Below are positions 33,108-41,952 of a DNA stretch of 64,000 nt, piece by piece. Location of the stretch: assembly GCF_020889685.1 (NCBI RefSeq), contig NZ_JACMYO010000012.1, positions 1 through 64,000 on the forward strand, read 5' to 3'. The notes under the pieces were generated by a model. The model worked only from the letters and a program-made list of their open reading frames with translations. It was not told the origin of the DNA and ran no database searches. This stretch comes from Bradyrhizobium oropedii. GTDB taxonomy: Bacteria > Pseudomonadota > Alphaproteobacteria > Rhizobiales > Xanthobacteraceae. Position 1 is the stretch's first letter, and each line of letters opens with the position of its first letter. Both the position numbers and the translations under genes were made by a program.

Positions 33108-33970
33108 GTCCGCCTCGCCGGGAAAAGACCGCGCGGCCGCACCATCAGCACGGCAAGGAAGGCGAGATGGCCGGCCAGGATCTGCCACTCCGGATTGATC
33201 CGCCCTCCGATCGCCTGGGCGAGCCCGAGCACGATGCCGCCCGCCAGCGTCCCCCACAGGCTGCCGAGGCCGCCGATGATCACGGCCTCGAACGCATAGA
33301 GCAACCGTGCCGGCCCGATCGACGGATCGAAGCTGGCGCGGATGCCGAACACGACAGCGGCGATCACCGAGACCGCGAGCGAGAGCCCGACCGCGATGGC
33401 GTAGACGTTGCGCTCGTTGATGCCCATCAATTGCGCGATCGCCGGATTGTCGGCGGTGGCGCGGAAGGCGCGGCCGAGCGAGGTGCGATAGAAGATCAGT
33501 TGAAGCAGCGCGACGGCGGCGATCGCCGTCACCAGCGCCATCAGCGGCGCCAGGCCGACGCTCAGGCCGGGGGCCAGCGTCACCGACGAGGATTCGAAGG
33601 CGCCTGCCTGCAACCGGCGGCTGTCGGCACCGTAGCCGAGCAGCAGCCCGTTCTGGATCACGATCGACAGGCCGAAGGTGACGAGCAGCGGCGGCAGGAT
33701 GTCGTCGCCAAGCACCCGCTCCAGCACCAGCCGTTGCAGCACGAAGCCGAGCACGAACATCGCAGCCACGGCCAGCAGAGATGCGGCCGCCAGCGGCAGG
33801 CCGAGCGCCGTGGTGGCGCTGAGCACCAGATAGGCCGCGAGCAAAATCAGATCGCCATGCGCCAGATTGACGAGGCGCATGATGCCGAAGATCAGCGACA
33901 GGCCGAGCGCGAAAAGCGCGTAGACGCCGCCGAGCAGCACGCCTTCGATGATGGTGTCGAATCCGCTCAT
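33104..33970 (-). CDS. Branched-chain-type ABC importer permease (LivH-like)
   Basis: This 288-residue inner-membrane permease of the LivH class has about eight membrane segments. GLSLIFGIMRLVNLAHGDLI is the family signature, and FRATADNPAIAQLMGINERN is the coupling loop. ATG 33970 (MSGFDTIIEG) is chosen over an upstream start at 34021, which would run into the LivF gene. It overlaps livM by four bases and follows livF by 7 bases. Confidence 0.92.
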   Translation of the reverse strand: MSGFDTIIEGVLLGGVYALFALGLSLIFGIMRLVNLAHGDLILLAAYLVLSATTALGLPLAAASLLAVAAMFVLGFVLQRLVLERVLGDDILPPLLVTFGLSIVIQNGLLLGYGADSRRLQAGAFESSSVTLAPGLSVGLAPLMALVTAIAAVALLQLIFYRTSLGRAFRATADNPAIAQLMGINERNVYAIAVGLSLAVSVIAAVVFGIRASFDPSIGPARLLYAFEAVIIGGLGSLWGTLAGGIVLGLAQAIGGRINPEWQILAGHLAFLAVLMVRPRGLFPARRT

Positions 33971-33977
33971 CGCTCCC

Positions 33978-34682
33978 TCATGCTCCGAAATAAGCCGCGC
34001 GGATCGTGTCCTGATCCACATCCTTGGGCCGTCCGCTCAGCGTCACTCGCCCCTCCTGCAAGCAGTAGAAGCGATCGGCGGCCCGCAGCGCGCGGGCGAT
34101 GTCCTGCTCGACCAGTACGACGGCGGTGCCGCCGGCACGGATCTGCGGCAGCATGCGGTAGATGTCCTCCACCACGATCGGCGCGAGGCCGAGGCTGATC
34201 TCGTCGCACAACAAGACCGATGGGTTGGACATCAGCGCGCGGCCGATCGCCACCATCTGCTGCTGGCCGCCCGACAGCGCCGTGACGGCGCCGCGCCGCC
34301 GCTCCCTGAGCACCGGGAACATGCGATAGACCGCGGCGAGATCCCATGGCGTGCTGCGTTCGCCGCCATAGGCGCCGATCAGCAGGTTCTCCTCGACGCT
34401 GAGCGAGGGAAACAGCTGGCGGCCCTCCGGCACCAGCGCAAGCCCAAGCCGTACGATGCTGGCGGCGGACGCATCGCCGATTGCCCGTCCACCAAGGCGG
34501 ATCGCATCGGAGCGGTTCTTCACGAGACCCGCGAGCGACTTCAGCATGGTCGACTTGCCGGCACCGTTGGCGCCGATCACCGCGACCGCCTCGCCCTGAT
34601 CGAGCTCGAAATCGATCCCGAACAGCGCCTGGAAGTCGCCATAGAACGCGTCGAGGGCCGTGACATTGAGCAGCGCGGTCAT
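33978..34682 (-). CDS. ABC importer ATPase (LivF-like)
   Basis: This 234-residue ATPase has Walker A GANGAGKS, signature ALSGGQQQMVAIGRAL and Walker B VLLCDEISLGLAP. The switch is VEQDIARAL, with Gln in place of His as is usual in LivF. ATG 34682 overlaps the stop of the LivG gene by four bases; the longer open frame upstream is not coding. It pairs with LivG to drive the LivHM pore. Confidence 0.92.
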   Translation of the reverse strand: MTALLNVTALDAFYGDFQALFGIDFELDQGEAVAVIGANGAGKSTMLKSLAGLVKNRSDAIRLGGRAIGDASAASIVRLGLALVPEGRQLFPSLSVEENLLIGAYGGERSTPWDLAAVYRMFPVLRERRRGAVTALSGGQQQMVAIGRALMSNPSVLLCDEISLGLAPIVVEDIYRMLPQIRAGGTAVVLVEQDIARALRAADRFYCLQEGRVTLSGRPKDVDQDTIRAAYFGA

Positions 34683-35392
34683 GCCGGCACCCCCATGTAG
34701 ATGGTCTCGACCTCGCGCGAGCGCATCACCTCTGATGGCACGCCTTGCGCGACGATCTTGCCGAAGTTCAGCACCACCAGCCGCTGCACCACCGCGAGCA
34801 GCGCGTGCACCACATGCTCGATCCAGATGATGCCGACACCCTCGGCATGGATGGTGCGGATGGTCTCGACCAGTTGGTGGCACTCGGCATCGGTGAGGCC
34901 GCCCGCGATCTCGTCGAGCAGGAGCGTGCGCGGCCTGGTGGCGAGCGCCCGCGCCAGCTCGAGCCGCTTGCGATCGAGCAGCGGCAGGCTTCCCGCCAGG
35001 CGGTTGGCCTTGGCTTCGAGGCCGGTCAGGTCAAGCATGAGGCCGCAATGCTGGACCGCATCCGTCTCCGAGAGACCGCCGCCGAATTGGGCGGCAACCG
35101 CAAGGTTCTCGAACACCGAGAGGTGATCGAACGGCTGCGGGATCTGGAACGAGCGCCCGATGCCGGCGCGACAGCGTGCCTCGGGCGACAGGCCGGTGAT
35201 GTCGACGCCGTCGAGCACGATGCGGCCGGCATCCGGCCGCAGCAGTCCGGTGATCAGGTTGAACAGCGTCGATTTGCCGGCGCCGTTCGGCCCGATCACG
35301 CCCAGCGCCTCGCCGGACACGAGCGTCAGGTCGATCGCGTCGGCGACGACGATGGCGCCGAACGTCTTCGAGACGGAATGGAGTTCGAGCAT
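34679..35392 (-). CDS. ABC importer ATPase (LivG-like), degenerate signature
   Basis: This 237-residue ATPase has Walker A GPNGAGKST, Q-loop IGRSFQIPQPF, Walker B LLLDEIAGGL and switch IEHVVHALL. The usual LSGGQ/LTLGQQ signature is replaced by LPLLDRKRLELARALA, so the canonical Gly-Gly/Gln residues are missing. This looks like a known sub-branch of LivG rather than damage. It follows the binding-protein gene by 84 bases that contain a perfect 10-base-pair stem-loop. Confidence 0.88.
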   Translation of the reverse strand: MLELHSVSKTFGAIVVADAIDLTLVSGEALGVIGPNGAGKSTLFNLITGLLRPDAGRIVLDGVDITGLSPEARCRAGIGRSFQIPQPFDHLSVFENLAVAAQFGGGLSETDAVQHCGLMLDLTGLEAKANRLAGSLPLLDRKRLELARALATRPRTLLLDEIAGGLTDAECHQLVETIRTIHAEGVGIIWIEHVVHALLAVVQRLVVLNFGKIVAQGVPSEVMRSREVETIYMGVPA

Positions 35393-35422
35393 GTCCGCTC
35401 ACCGCAAGAATTAGCGTCGGGA

Positions 35423-35446
35423 AGATGCGCGGGGTTCCGCGCATCT
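35423..35446 (-). promoter_or_regulatory. Intercistronic stem-loop after the binding-protein gene
   Basis: AGATGCGCGG (35423-35432) pairs with CCGCGCATCT (35437-35446) around a four-base loop, with no following T run. Such hairpins downstream of binding-protein genes often protect the upstream message and raise its yield over the membrane subunits. The same arrangement is seen at 51684. Confidence 0.6.
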
Positions 35447-35476
35447 CCGATGAACAATGTTTTCGGAACGCGATCG

Positions 35477-36802
35477 CTAGCTCAGCGCCTGCATGTCACC
35501 GCCGAGCGGGATCTGCGGCGCCAGCTTGTTGTCGGTGATCACCATGTCGTATTTGTCGCCGTTGAGCCGCCACTGGCCGCCGACCAGCGGCGTCTTGGCG
35601 ATGTTCTTCGCGGCGAACGGCGGCACCGCGCTGGAGCCGAACGCGACCTGGCCCACGATGGTGTCGAGCTTGGTGGCTCCGATCGCCTTCGCGAGCGATG
35701 CGCCATCGGCTGGGTCGCCGGCACGCTTGATGGCGTCGATCGCGACCTCGAACAGCGAATGCACGAAGCCGATCGGCTGGGTCCACTGCTTGCCGGAGGC
35801 CTGCTCATATCCCTTGGCCAGATCGGCGGCGCTGACGCCGCTGAGGCTCGACTTGTAGGGATGCGTCGGTGTCCACCACACCTCGGTCGAGATGTTGTTG
35901 CCGCCCTTGCCGAGCGCCTGCACCGACGCCGGGAACAACAATGCCTTGGCGACCGACACGACCTTCGGCTTCAGCCCCTTCTGACGCGACTGGTTCCAGA
36001 ACGTGGTGAAGTCGGGCGGAATGATCACGCCGGTGATGATTTCGGCATCGGCACCGCGAAAGGCTGCGATCTGCGAGCTGAAATCGTCGGTGAGATTCTG
36101 GAAGCGGCCGGGATCGGTGAGCCTGAAGCCCTGCTTGGCCAGCACCGGCGGGAAGCCGATCGTGGTGTCGCCCCAGGCGTTGCCGTCGGCATCGTTCGGA
36201 AACAGCGCGCCGACCGACTTGTTGGACGCGACCTGGCTCCACATGCTGGTGAAGACGCCGATCACGTCCTCGAGCCCCCAGAAGTAGTGGAAAGTGTAGT
36301 CGAACGGCTTCCAGCTCTTGGGATCGCCGGGGTTGGCCTGGCGGCCGATGAAGTTGGTCTGCCACGGCGCGACCGAGGAGATGCACGGCACCTGCTCCAG
36401 CTCGCACTGCGTCGCCACCGGATTGTTGGTCTCGGGCGTGGCGCCGACCACGATCAGGCTGACATTGTCGCGGGTGATCAGTTCCTTGGCGACTTCGGCG
36501 GCGCGGTTCGGGTTCGACTGGCTATCCTTGGTGACGACTTCGACCGGATAGGTCTGCGATCCGACCTTGACGCCATCCTTGATCAATTTTCGGAATTCGC
36601 CGAGCACGAAGTCGTCGGCTTCGGCGAATGCGGCCAATGGACCGCTCTTCGGCGAGACATAGCCGATCTTGATCGGCTTGTTGGCGGCGCGCACGGAAGG
36701 CGCGAACAATGTCGTGCTGCCTGCGGCGGCGAGCCCACCGGCGATGCCTTGCAGCACGCGGCGGCGATCGAAAGACATTTTGCTCAATTGATCCTTGCTC
36801 AT
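35477..36802 (-). CDS. ABC importer substrate-binding protein (LivK/type I fold)
   Basis: This 441-residue periplasmic binding protein has a twin-arginine-like leader (FDRRRVLQGIAGGLAAAG, then APSVRA cleavage). The mature part has IKIGYVSPKSGPLAAFAEAD and a central ITRDNVSLIVVGATPETNN. Type I fold and length suit aromatic or amino-acid binding proteins. ATG 36802 follows a strong AGGAGGGG site. It sits between the flavin monooxygenase and the LivG gene, so it probably binds a phenolic compound or an aromatic acid rather than leucine. Confidence 0.88.
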   Translation of the reverse strand: MSKDQLSKMSFDRRRVLQGIAGGLAAAGSTTLFAPSVRAANKPIKIGYVSPKSGPLAAFAEADDFVLGEFRKLIKDGVKVGSQTYPVEVVTKDSQSNPNRAAEVAKELITRDNVSLIVVGATPETNNPVATQCELEQVPCISSVAPWQTNFIGRQANPGDPKSWKPFDYTFHYFWGLEDVIGVFTSMWSQVASNKSVGALFPNDADGNAWGDTTIGFPPVLAKQGFRLTDPGRFQNLTDDFSSQIAAFRGADAEIITGVIIPPDFTTFWNQSRQKGLKPKVVSVAKALLFPASVQALGKGGNNISTEVWWTPTHPYKSSLSGVSAADLAKGYEQASGKQWTQPIGFVHSLFEVAIDAIKRAGDPADGASLAKAIGATKLDTIVGQVAFGSSAVPPFAAKNIAKTPLVGGQWRLNGDKYDMVITDNKLAPQIPLGGDMQALS

Positions 36803-36879
36803 TTCCCCTCCTTGAGGCAGGCCGGTTGCATGCCGGCTGCCGTTCATTCCGTTCTGAAAATTACCAGCGTCGCGTCGCA

Positions 36880-38670
36880 TCACGCGGCGGCGACGGACTT
36901 CGTCTGCGCCTTTGCGCCGCGGCCGAGGATCTGGCCGAACACGTCGAGCAGCACATCGGTGGCGTCAGCCGCCGCCTCCCTGGCGCGCCAGGCGACATAC
37001 ATGTCGGGACGCACCAGCACGCAGCCGTCCTCATCCACCTCGCTCTGGCGATACCAGTCGGCATAGATGTCGAGCGCATCGCAGCCCTGGGGACCGATGG
37101 TCACGACATCGACCGGCAGGCTGTAAGCCCTCTCGACCGCGGCGGCCGCGGCCTTCCAGCCGTCGCCGCCGATCCCGGTGAGCAGCGTGAAGCGGCCCTT
37201 GCCGGTGAGATCGAGCGTCGACTTGCGCTGGCCGTGATGCTCGACCCAGACATGCGGCAGGTGCGCGCCGGGCCAGGTGGTGGCCTGATAATAGAGCTCG
37301 TGATCCCTGGTGAACGCCGGCATCGGCGTGCCGTCCGACACGACGGCGGTCGACCCATAGCGCTGGTTCAGCTCGACGCCGTGGCAGTTGAACTCGTAGC
37401 TCTTGTTGGCGATGGCTTCATAGAGCTTCTTGCGGCGCGCCTTGCCCTCGGCGGTCGGCGCCTTGCGTGCCGCAATCGCCTTGCGCGCCTCGGCCGGGTC
37501 GGTCGAGGCGACGAGGCCCACCGCTTCGAAGATCGGCGGGAAATCGCCGATGCTCTTGTTGGCGCGGGTCACGATCTGCTTGCCGACCGGCTGGCGCTCG
37601 GCCGAATAGGTCTCGAGCAGCGACGGCGCCGCGTGCCCCTCGAGCACCAGCTTCAGCTTCCAGCACAGATTGAAGGAATCCTGGATCGAAGTGTTGGAGC
37701 CGAGCCCGTTGGTCGGCGGATGGCGGTGCACGGCATCGCCGACGCAGAACACGCGACCGGACGAATAGTGGCCGGCATACATCTCGTTCACGGTCCAGGT
37801 CGAGGTGGAGCGAACGTTGACTTCGAGCGTCTCGTCACCGACGAGATTGCGCACGATCGAGATCGCCTCGTCATTGCTGAGCTTGCGCTCGCCCTGCTCG
37901 ATGTCGTAGCCCCAGATGATCAGCCATTCGTTCCACGGCCGCACCATGCGGATCAGGCCGGCGCCGATGCCGCCGATCTCAGCTCCAGGCTGCAACACCC
38001 AGTACAGCACGCTCGGCCGATGCGCGACGTACTTGCTCAAGTCCGCCTGCACGATGATGTTCATGCTGCCGGCACGGCCCATCTGGCCCTCCATCGGCAG
38101 TCCGATCACCTCGGCAACCCGGCTGCGGCCGCCATCGGCGCCGATCAGATATTTGGCGCGGATCTGGTAGGTCTCGCCCGACAAGCGGTCCTTCACCGTC
38201 GCCGTGACGCCGTCGGCATCCTGCACCAGGTCGACGAACTCGGTGTTGAAGCAGAGCGATGTCCCGCGCTGGCCCGCGGCCTCGATCAGGATCGGCTCGA
38301 GGAAATTCTGCGGCAGGTCGCAGATCCGGGTCGGGCTGGCTAGATCGTAGTCCGCCTTGCGCGCGGGATGATTGCCCCAGGAGTAGAGCCGACCGAACTC
38401 CTCGCCGGCGAGGCTCTCGCAGAACACGTTGTTGGCCATCAGAGGCTGCGGCACGGCCTGCGCGACCGCCTTCTCCTCGAGGCCGAGATCGCGCAGCACC
38501 TCCATCGCGCGCTGGTTGGTGATGTGGGCGCGCGGCGTGTCGGCGAGCCAGCCGTATTTCGTCACCATGATGTGCTTGACGCCGTACATGCCGAGCAGCG
38601 CCGCTGCGGTCGCGCCGGCCGGGCCGCTGCCGACGACGAGCACGTCGGTCTCAATCGGTTTGCTGGTCAT
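36880..38670 (-). CDS. FAD-dependent aromatic monooxygenase (TfdB/phenol hydroxylase type)
   Basis: This 596-residue flavoprotein hydroxylase has the N-terminal GSGPAGATAAALLG nucleotide loop, the GADGGRSRV motif near residue 180, and the GDAVHRHPPTNGLGSNTSIQ FAD motif. These are typical of TfdB and phenol 2-monooxygenases. In this operon the product is expected to feed the intradiol dioxygenase next door, so resorcinol to hydroxyquinol is the best guess. ATG 38670 starts the true frame; the longer open frame upstream overlaps the dioxygenase gene and is not coding. It is 209 codons before the family C-terminal thioredoxin-like domain ends. Confidence 0.88.
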   Translation of the reverse strand: MTSKPIETDVLVVGSGPAGATAAALLGMYGVKHIMVTKYGWLADTPRAHITNQRAMEVLRDLGLEEKAVAQAVPQPLMANNVFCESLAGEEFGRLYSWGNHPARKADYDLASPTRICDLPQNFLEPILIEAAGQRGTSLCFNTEFVDLVQDADGVTATVKDRLSGETYQIRAKYLIGADGGRSRVAEVIGLPMEGQMGRAGSMNIIVQADLSKYVAHRPSVLYWVLQPGAEIGGIGAGLIRMVRPWNEWLIIWGYDIEQGERKLSNDEAISIVRNLVGDETLEVNVRSTSTWTVNEMYAGHYSSGRVFCVGDAVHRHPPTNGLGSNTSIQDSFNLCWKLKLVLEGHAAPSLLETYSAERQPVGKQIVTRANKSIGDFPPIFEAVGLVASTDPAEARKAIAARKAPTAEGKARRKKLYEAIANKSYEFNCHGVELNQRYGSTAVVSDGTPMPAFTRDHELYYQATTWPGAHLPHVWVEHHGQRKSTLDLTGKGRFTLLTGIGGDGWKAAAAAVERAYSLPVDVVTIGPQGCDALDIYADWYRQSEVDEDGCVLVRPDMYVAWRAREAAADATDVLLDVFGQILGRGAKAQTKSVAAA

Positions 38671-38705
38671 GTTCCTCTCCCTGGCCGCGTTGTTTGTTGT
38701 GATCG

Positions 38706-39611
38706 CTATTCGGCGGCCATCATCGGCTGCGGCACCAGGCCGGCGCCGGGCCGCATCTGGAAGTCGTAGGACATCAGGTGCCACGGGCCGGACACGCGCT
38801 CGCCGTTCGGCAGCACCGGTTCGCTCTTCGGCTCGACGCGCGCGATGAGTTCGTCCTTGACGCCGAACACCACGTCGCTGCGCAGATATTCGTCGCCATC
38901 GAGGAAGACGTGGGTGATCAGCGGCTCGTAGCCCTCGGCCTTGACCAGGAAGTGCACATGCGCCGGCCGCATCGGATGACGCTTCGTGGTCGTGATGAGT
39001 TCGCCGACCGGGCCGTCGATCGGGATCGGGTAGCTGCACGGCAGGATGGTGCGGAAGGAAAAGCGGCCGTCGGCGCCGGTGACGAAGCGCGCGCGCAGCG
39101 AAGGGCCGTGCGCCGCATAGTCCGCCTTCTGCGAATCGTAGAAGCCGTCGTCGTCGGCGTGCCAGACGTCGATCTCGGCGCCGACGAGCGGCTTGCCGGC
39201 AAGGTCGGTGACGCGGCTCTGCACGAACATCACCTCGCCGTCGATGCCTTCCGAGATATTGGCCCCGTGCGGCGTGACGCGGTGTTCGCCGACATAGAAC
39301 GGCCCGAGCACCGTGGTCTCGGTGGCGCCCTCGCGCTCGCGGTGATTGATCGCGTCGACCAGCATCGAGACCCCGAGCACGTCGGAGAGCAGGATGAACT
39401 CCTGGCGCAGCGGCGTGCAGGTCTGGCCGGTGCGGGTCAGGAATTCGATCGCGTGATTCCATTCCTCGAAGGTGAGTCCGGTGCGGCGCACCAGATCGTG
39501 CAGCGACTTGACCGTCTCCTCGATGAGGAATTTGAGCCGCGCGTTCGGCGTGTTGGCGAAGCTGCGAAGAACTTCGTCGGTGAGGTCATGCTCGTTGAAA
39601 TTGGCCATCAT
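38706..39611 (-). CDS. Intradiol ring-cleavage dioxygenase (probably hydroxyquinol 1,2-dioxygenase)
   Basis: This 301-residue non-haem Fe(III) dioxygenase has ligands Tyr158 (DDGFYDS), Tyr194 (PCSYPIP), His218 and His220 (RPAHVHFL). The N-terminal helical linker domain (DEVLRSFANTPNARLKFL) is that of the catechol/hydroxyquinol branch and not of protocatechuate dioxygenase. Because the next gene encodes maleylacetate reductase, the substrate is most likely hydroxyquinol (1,2,4-trihydroxybenzene), which is cleaved to maleylacetate. Chlorocatechol is an alternative. Translation may begin at either of two adjacent ATGs. Confidence 0.88.
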   Translation of the reverse strand: MMANFNEHDLTDEVLRSFANTPNARLKFLIEETVKSLHDLVRRTGLTFEEWNHAIEFLTRTGQTCTPLRQEFILLSDVLGVSMLVDAINHREREGATETTVLGPFYVGEHRVTPHGANISEGIDGEVMFVQSRVTDLAGKPLVGAEIDVWHADDDGFYDSQKADYAAHGPSLRARFVTGADGRFSFRTILPCSYPIPIDGPVGELITTTKRHPMRPAHVHFLVKAEGYEPLITHVFLDGDEYLRSDVVFGVKDELIARVEPKSEPVLPNGERVSGPWHLMSYDFQMRPGAGLVPQPMMAAE

Positions 39612-39634
39612 GCTGTCCTTTGATCTCGAGATGT

Positions 39635-40768
39635 TCAGTGCAGCGCAGGCGCATCGCCGCGCCAGGCCGCCGCGATCAGGTCCTGGATCGCGACGCGCTC
39701 CACAGGTCTTGGATTGGCATAGGGGCTGCGCACGGCCATCTCGGCGGCGCGCGCGATGCCGTCCTCGGGCATTCCGATGTCGGCAAGCCGGCGCGGCAGC
39801 GCCAGCCGGCGCGCGAGGTCGAACAGCCCTTGCGGCGCATCCGTCGCGCGCAATGCGCGCGCAATTCGGATCATCGCCTCAGGCGCGGCCGCGGCGTTGT
39901 AGGCGGCCGCATGGGGCAGCACGATCGCGTGGGTTTCGGCATGCGACAGGTTGAACATGCCGCCCAGCACGTGGCAGAGCTTGTGGTGCAGCGACATGCC
40001 GACCGCGCCGAGGCACGCGCCGCACAGCCAGGCGCCATAGAGCGCGTCGCGCCGCGCTCCGGCGTCGGCAGGCGCAGTCATGATGCGGGGCAGCGCGCGC
40101 GCGAGCGCGGCGATGCCTTCCTCGGCCATCAGCGAGGTCAGCGGATTGGCGTCGGGCGCATAAAGCGCCTCGACGGCGTGCGCGATCGCATTCAAGCCGC
40201 TCGCGGCGGAGATGTGCGGCGGCAGGCTGACCGTGAGATCGACGTCGTAGATGACGGTGTCCGGGACCAGATCCTGGGAATGCTGCGTGGTCTTGATGCC
40301 GTTAGAGGTTTCGCCGAGGATCGGCGTCATCTCCGAGCCGGCGTAGGTGGTCGGCATCGCGATATGCGGCAGCCCGGTACGCAGCGCCAACGCCTTGCCG
40401 AGCCCGACCGTCGAGCCGCCGCCGATCGCGACCAACCCGTCGATGTCGCGGGATTCGACGATGCCAAGCGCTTCGTTGGTGACCTCGACCGGCGTATGCA
40501 TGCGCGCGCCGGCGAACAACCCCGCGAGCCTGTCGCCGAGGCCGGCGCCGAGCCGGCGTCCGAGGTCCTGCTGCTCGGGGGTGGTGAGCACCAGCGCCCG
40601 CTTGATGCCAAGGCGCTCGCTCTCCTCGCCGAGCCGCGCCGAGGTGCCGGCGCCGAACACCACGCGATATTGCTGCGAGCAATAGGCAAAGGCGCCCTGG
40701 CGGGCATCGGTCGCAGCTGCTGCAAGTGCGACGGATGCGCTTCCGGCGTCCGGCGTCGCGGTGCTCAT
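39635..40768 (-). CDS. Maleylacetate reductase
   Basis: This 377-residue enzyme of the iron-alcohol-dehydrogenase fold reduces maleylacetate to 3-oxoadipate with NAD(P)H. The GGGSTVGLGKALAL loop, PTTYAGSEMTPILGET and the central ASGLNAIAHAVEALYA segment match maleylacetate reductases. ATG 40768 (MSTATPDAG) is the likely start, with an extension at 40804 less likely. It is the first structural gene of the operon, followed 23 bases on by the dioxygenase. The 172-base region upstream has two tandem 21-base repeats. Confidence 0.92.
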   Translation of the reverse strand: MSTATPDAGSASVALAAAATDARQGAFAYCSQQYRVVFGAGTSARLGEESERLGIKRALVLTTPEQQDLGRRLGAGLGDRLAGLFAGARMHTPVEVTNEALGIVESRDIDGLVAIGGGSTVGLGKALALRTGLPHIAMPTTYAGSEMTPILGETSNGIKTTQHSQDLVPDTVIYDVDLTVSLPPHISAASGLNAIAHAVEALYAPDANPLTSLMAEEGIAALARALPRIMTAPADAGARRDALYGAWLCGACLGAVGMSLHHKLCHVLGGMFNLSHAETHAIVLPHAAAYNAAAAPEAMIRIARALRATDAPQGLFDLARRLALPRRLADIGMPEDGIARAAEMAVRSPYANPRPVERVAIQDLIAAAWRGDAPALH

Positions 40769-40844
40769 GGCATTTCTCCCAAGCCGGCGAACCGGCAGTC
40801 TCATCTTGTTGGGAGAAAGCTAGCGGCGGGCGGCCGCGCCGGGC

Positions 40845-40886
40845 CTGCACGAAACCGGAGAAAATCTGCACAAAACCGGAAAAATC
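40845..40886 (-). promoter_or_regulatory. Tandem 21-base direct repeats upstream of maleylacetate reductase
   Basis: Two head-to-tail copies share 18 of 21 positions: CTGCACGAAACCGGAG starting at 40845 and CTGCACAAAACCGGAA starting at 40866. The period equals two turns of the helix, as expected for an AraC-family protein binding one face. They lie 77-118 bases upstream of the maleylacetate reductase start and just after the araC-type gene. Confidence 0.65.
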
Positions 40887-40940
40887 ATCCGGTGGGACAC
40901 CACCCGGCCGTGCCGCCCTCGTCCGTCCCGGCCGCCGCGC

Positions 40941-41828
40941 CTAATGGCTGCGCCGGTATCGCCCCGGCGTCACGCCGGCGAAGCGGCGGAACATGCGGGT
41001 GAAATGCTCCTGATGGGAGAAGCCGCAGGCGAGCGCGATGTCGGCGAGACTCTGCGTCTCGTCGGCGAGCAGCGCTCTCGCCCGCTCGATACGCAGATTG
41101 AGCACATATTGGTAGGGTGAGATGCCGCTGGTCGCCTTGAACAGCCGCACGAAATATTCGGTGCTGCGGCCGCACAGCTCCGCCAGCTGGTCGAGCCGGA
41201 TATCGGTATCGAGATTGGCGTCGACGAACTCGCGGATGCGCGCCATTTGCCTGGTGCTGAGCAGGTTCGGGTGCTTGCCGGCCTCCACGCTCGGCTTGTG
41301 GAAGTTGATCGCGACAAAGCGGTTGGCGATCGCCTGCGCGATCGGATCGATGAACAACGACGAGGCCGGCAGGCCGCTGGTGATGGTGTCGCCGATCGCC
41401 GCGGCGAGATGCTCCAGCACCGCATCCTGATCGCCGAGCATCGGCGCCAGCCCGCCGATCAGGCTCGGCGCTCCGTCGCGGCCCGCGAACAAGTCGGACC
41501 GCAGATAGATGTGGGTGGATTCGAGCGCCTCGCGCAGCACCACGTTGCAGGCGTGCCCCGCCGGCAGGAAGAACACGCCGCCGCGCGGGATGTGCCGGGC
41601 GACCGACTTGCCGTCCATCACATAGGTGATGTCGACCGGACCGCCACGATGCAGCACCATCAGATTGTCCGACAGCGCGTGGAAGTGCCCGTCAAACGGC
41701 CGTTCACGCTGCACCGAGGCATACGCCGACGACCAGCCGAGCCCTTCGCTGGAGCCACGGAATTCGGCCTGGAAGCGGTCCAGGATCCCGTGCGTCTCCT
41801 GCACCCCAAAATTCGACGTCGCCTGCAT
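40941..41828 (-). CDS. AraC-family transcriptional regulator
   Basis: This 295-residue regulator has an N-terminal cupin-like sensing domain (VARHIPRGGVFFLPAGHACNV) and a C-terminal double helix-turn-helix (LDQLAELCGRSTEYFVRLFK, then LADIALACGFSHQEHFTRMF). ATG 41828 is preferred over TTG 41840. It lies directly upstream of the maleylacetate reductase gene on the same strand, and tandem repeats in the gap are its likely binding site. It probably activates the aromatic operon in response to the phenolic substrate. Confidence 0.9.
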   Translation of the reverse strand: MQATSNFGVQETHGILDRFQAEFRGSSEGLGWSSAYASVQRERPFDGHFHALSDNLMVLHRGGPVDITYVMDGKSVARHIPRGGVFFLPAGHACNVVLREALESTHIYLRSDLFAGRDGAPSLIGGLAPMLGDQDAVLEHLAAAIGDTITSGLPASSLFIDPIAQAIANRFVAINFHKPSVEAGKHPNLLSTRQMARIREFVDANLDTDIRLDQLAELCGRSTEYFVRLFKATSGISPYQYVLNLRIERARALLADETQSLADIALACGFSHQEHFTRMFRRFAGVTPGRYRRSH

Positions 41829-41952
41829 CCGACTGACCAAGGGCTCGAGGCCTCACGTGCCGCGGAGTGAAACCCAACGGCCCCCGATTTTCAATACAAT
41901 CGAACCGAATGGCGCCCCTGGCGGCCTTGCTGCGTCGCAACAGCGATGCCGG

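Noticed and set aside
34745..37066. 773-codon plus-strand frame opposite the LivG, binding-protein and monooxygenase genes.
   Set aside because: It spans several real genes on the other strand without motifs; this is a codon-bias shadow.
38671..39462. N-terminal extension of the flavin monooxygenase into the dioxygenase gene.
   Set aside because: The dioxygenase frame there is complete with metal ligands; the monooxygenase has its GSGPAG loop right after ATG 38670.
38706..39611. Protocatechuate 3,4-dioxygenase subunit.
   Set aside because: The protein has the N-terminal helical linker domain and single-chain length of the catechol/hydroxyquinol branch, and a maleylacetate reductase gene follows the same operon.
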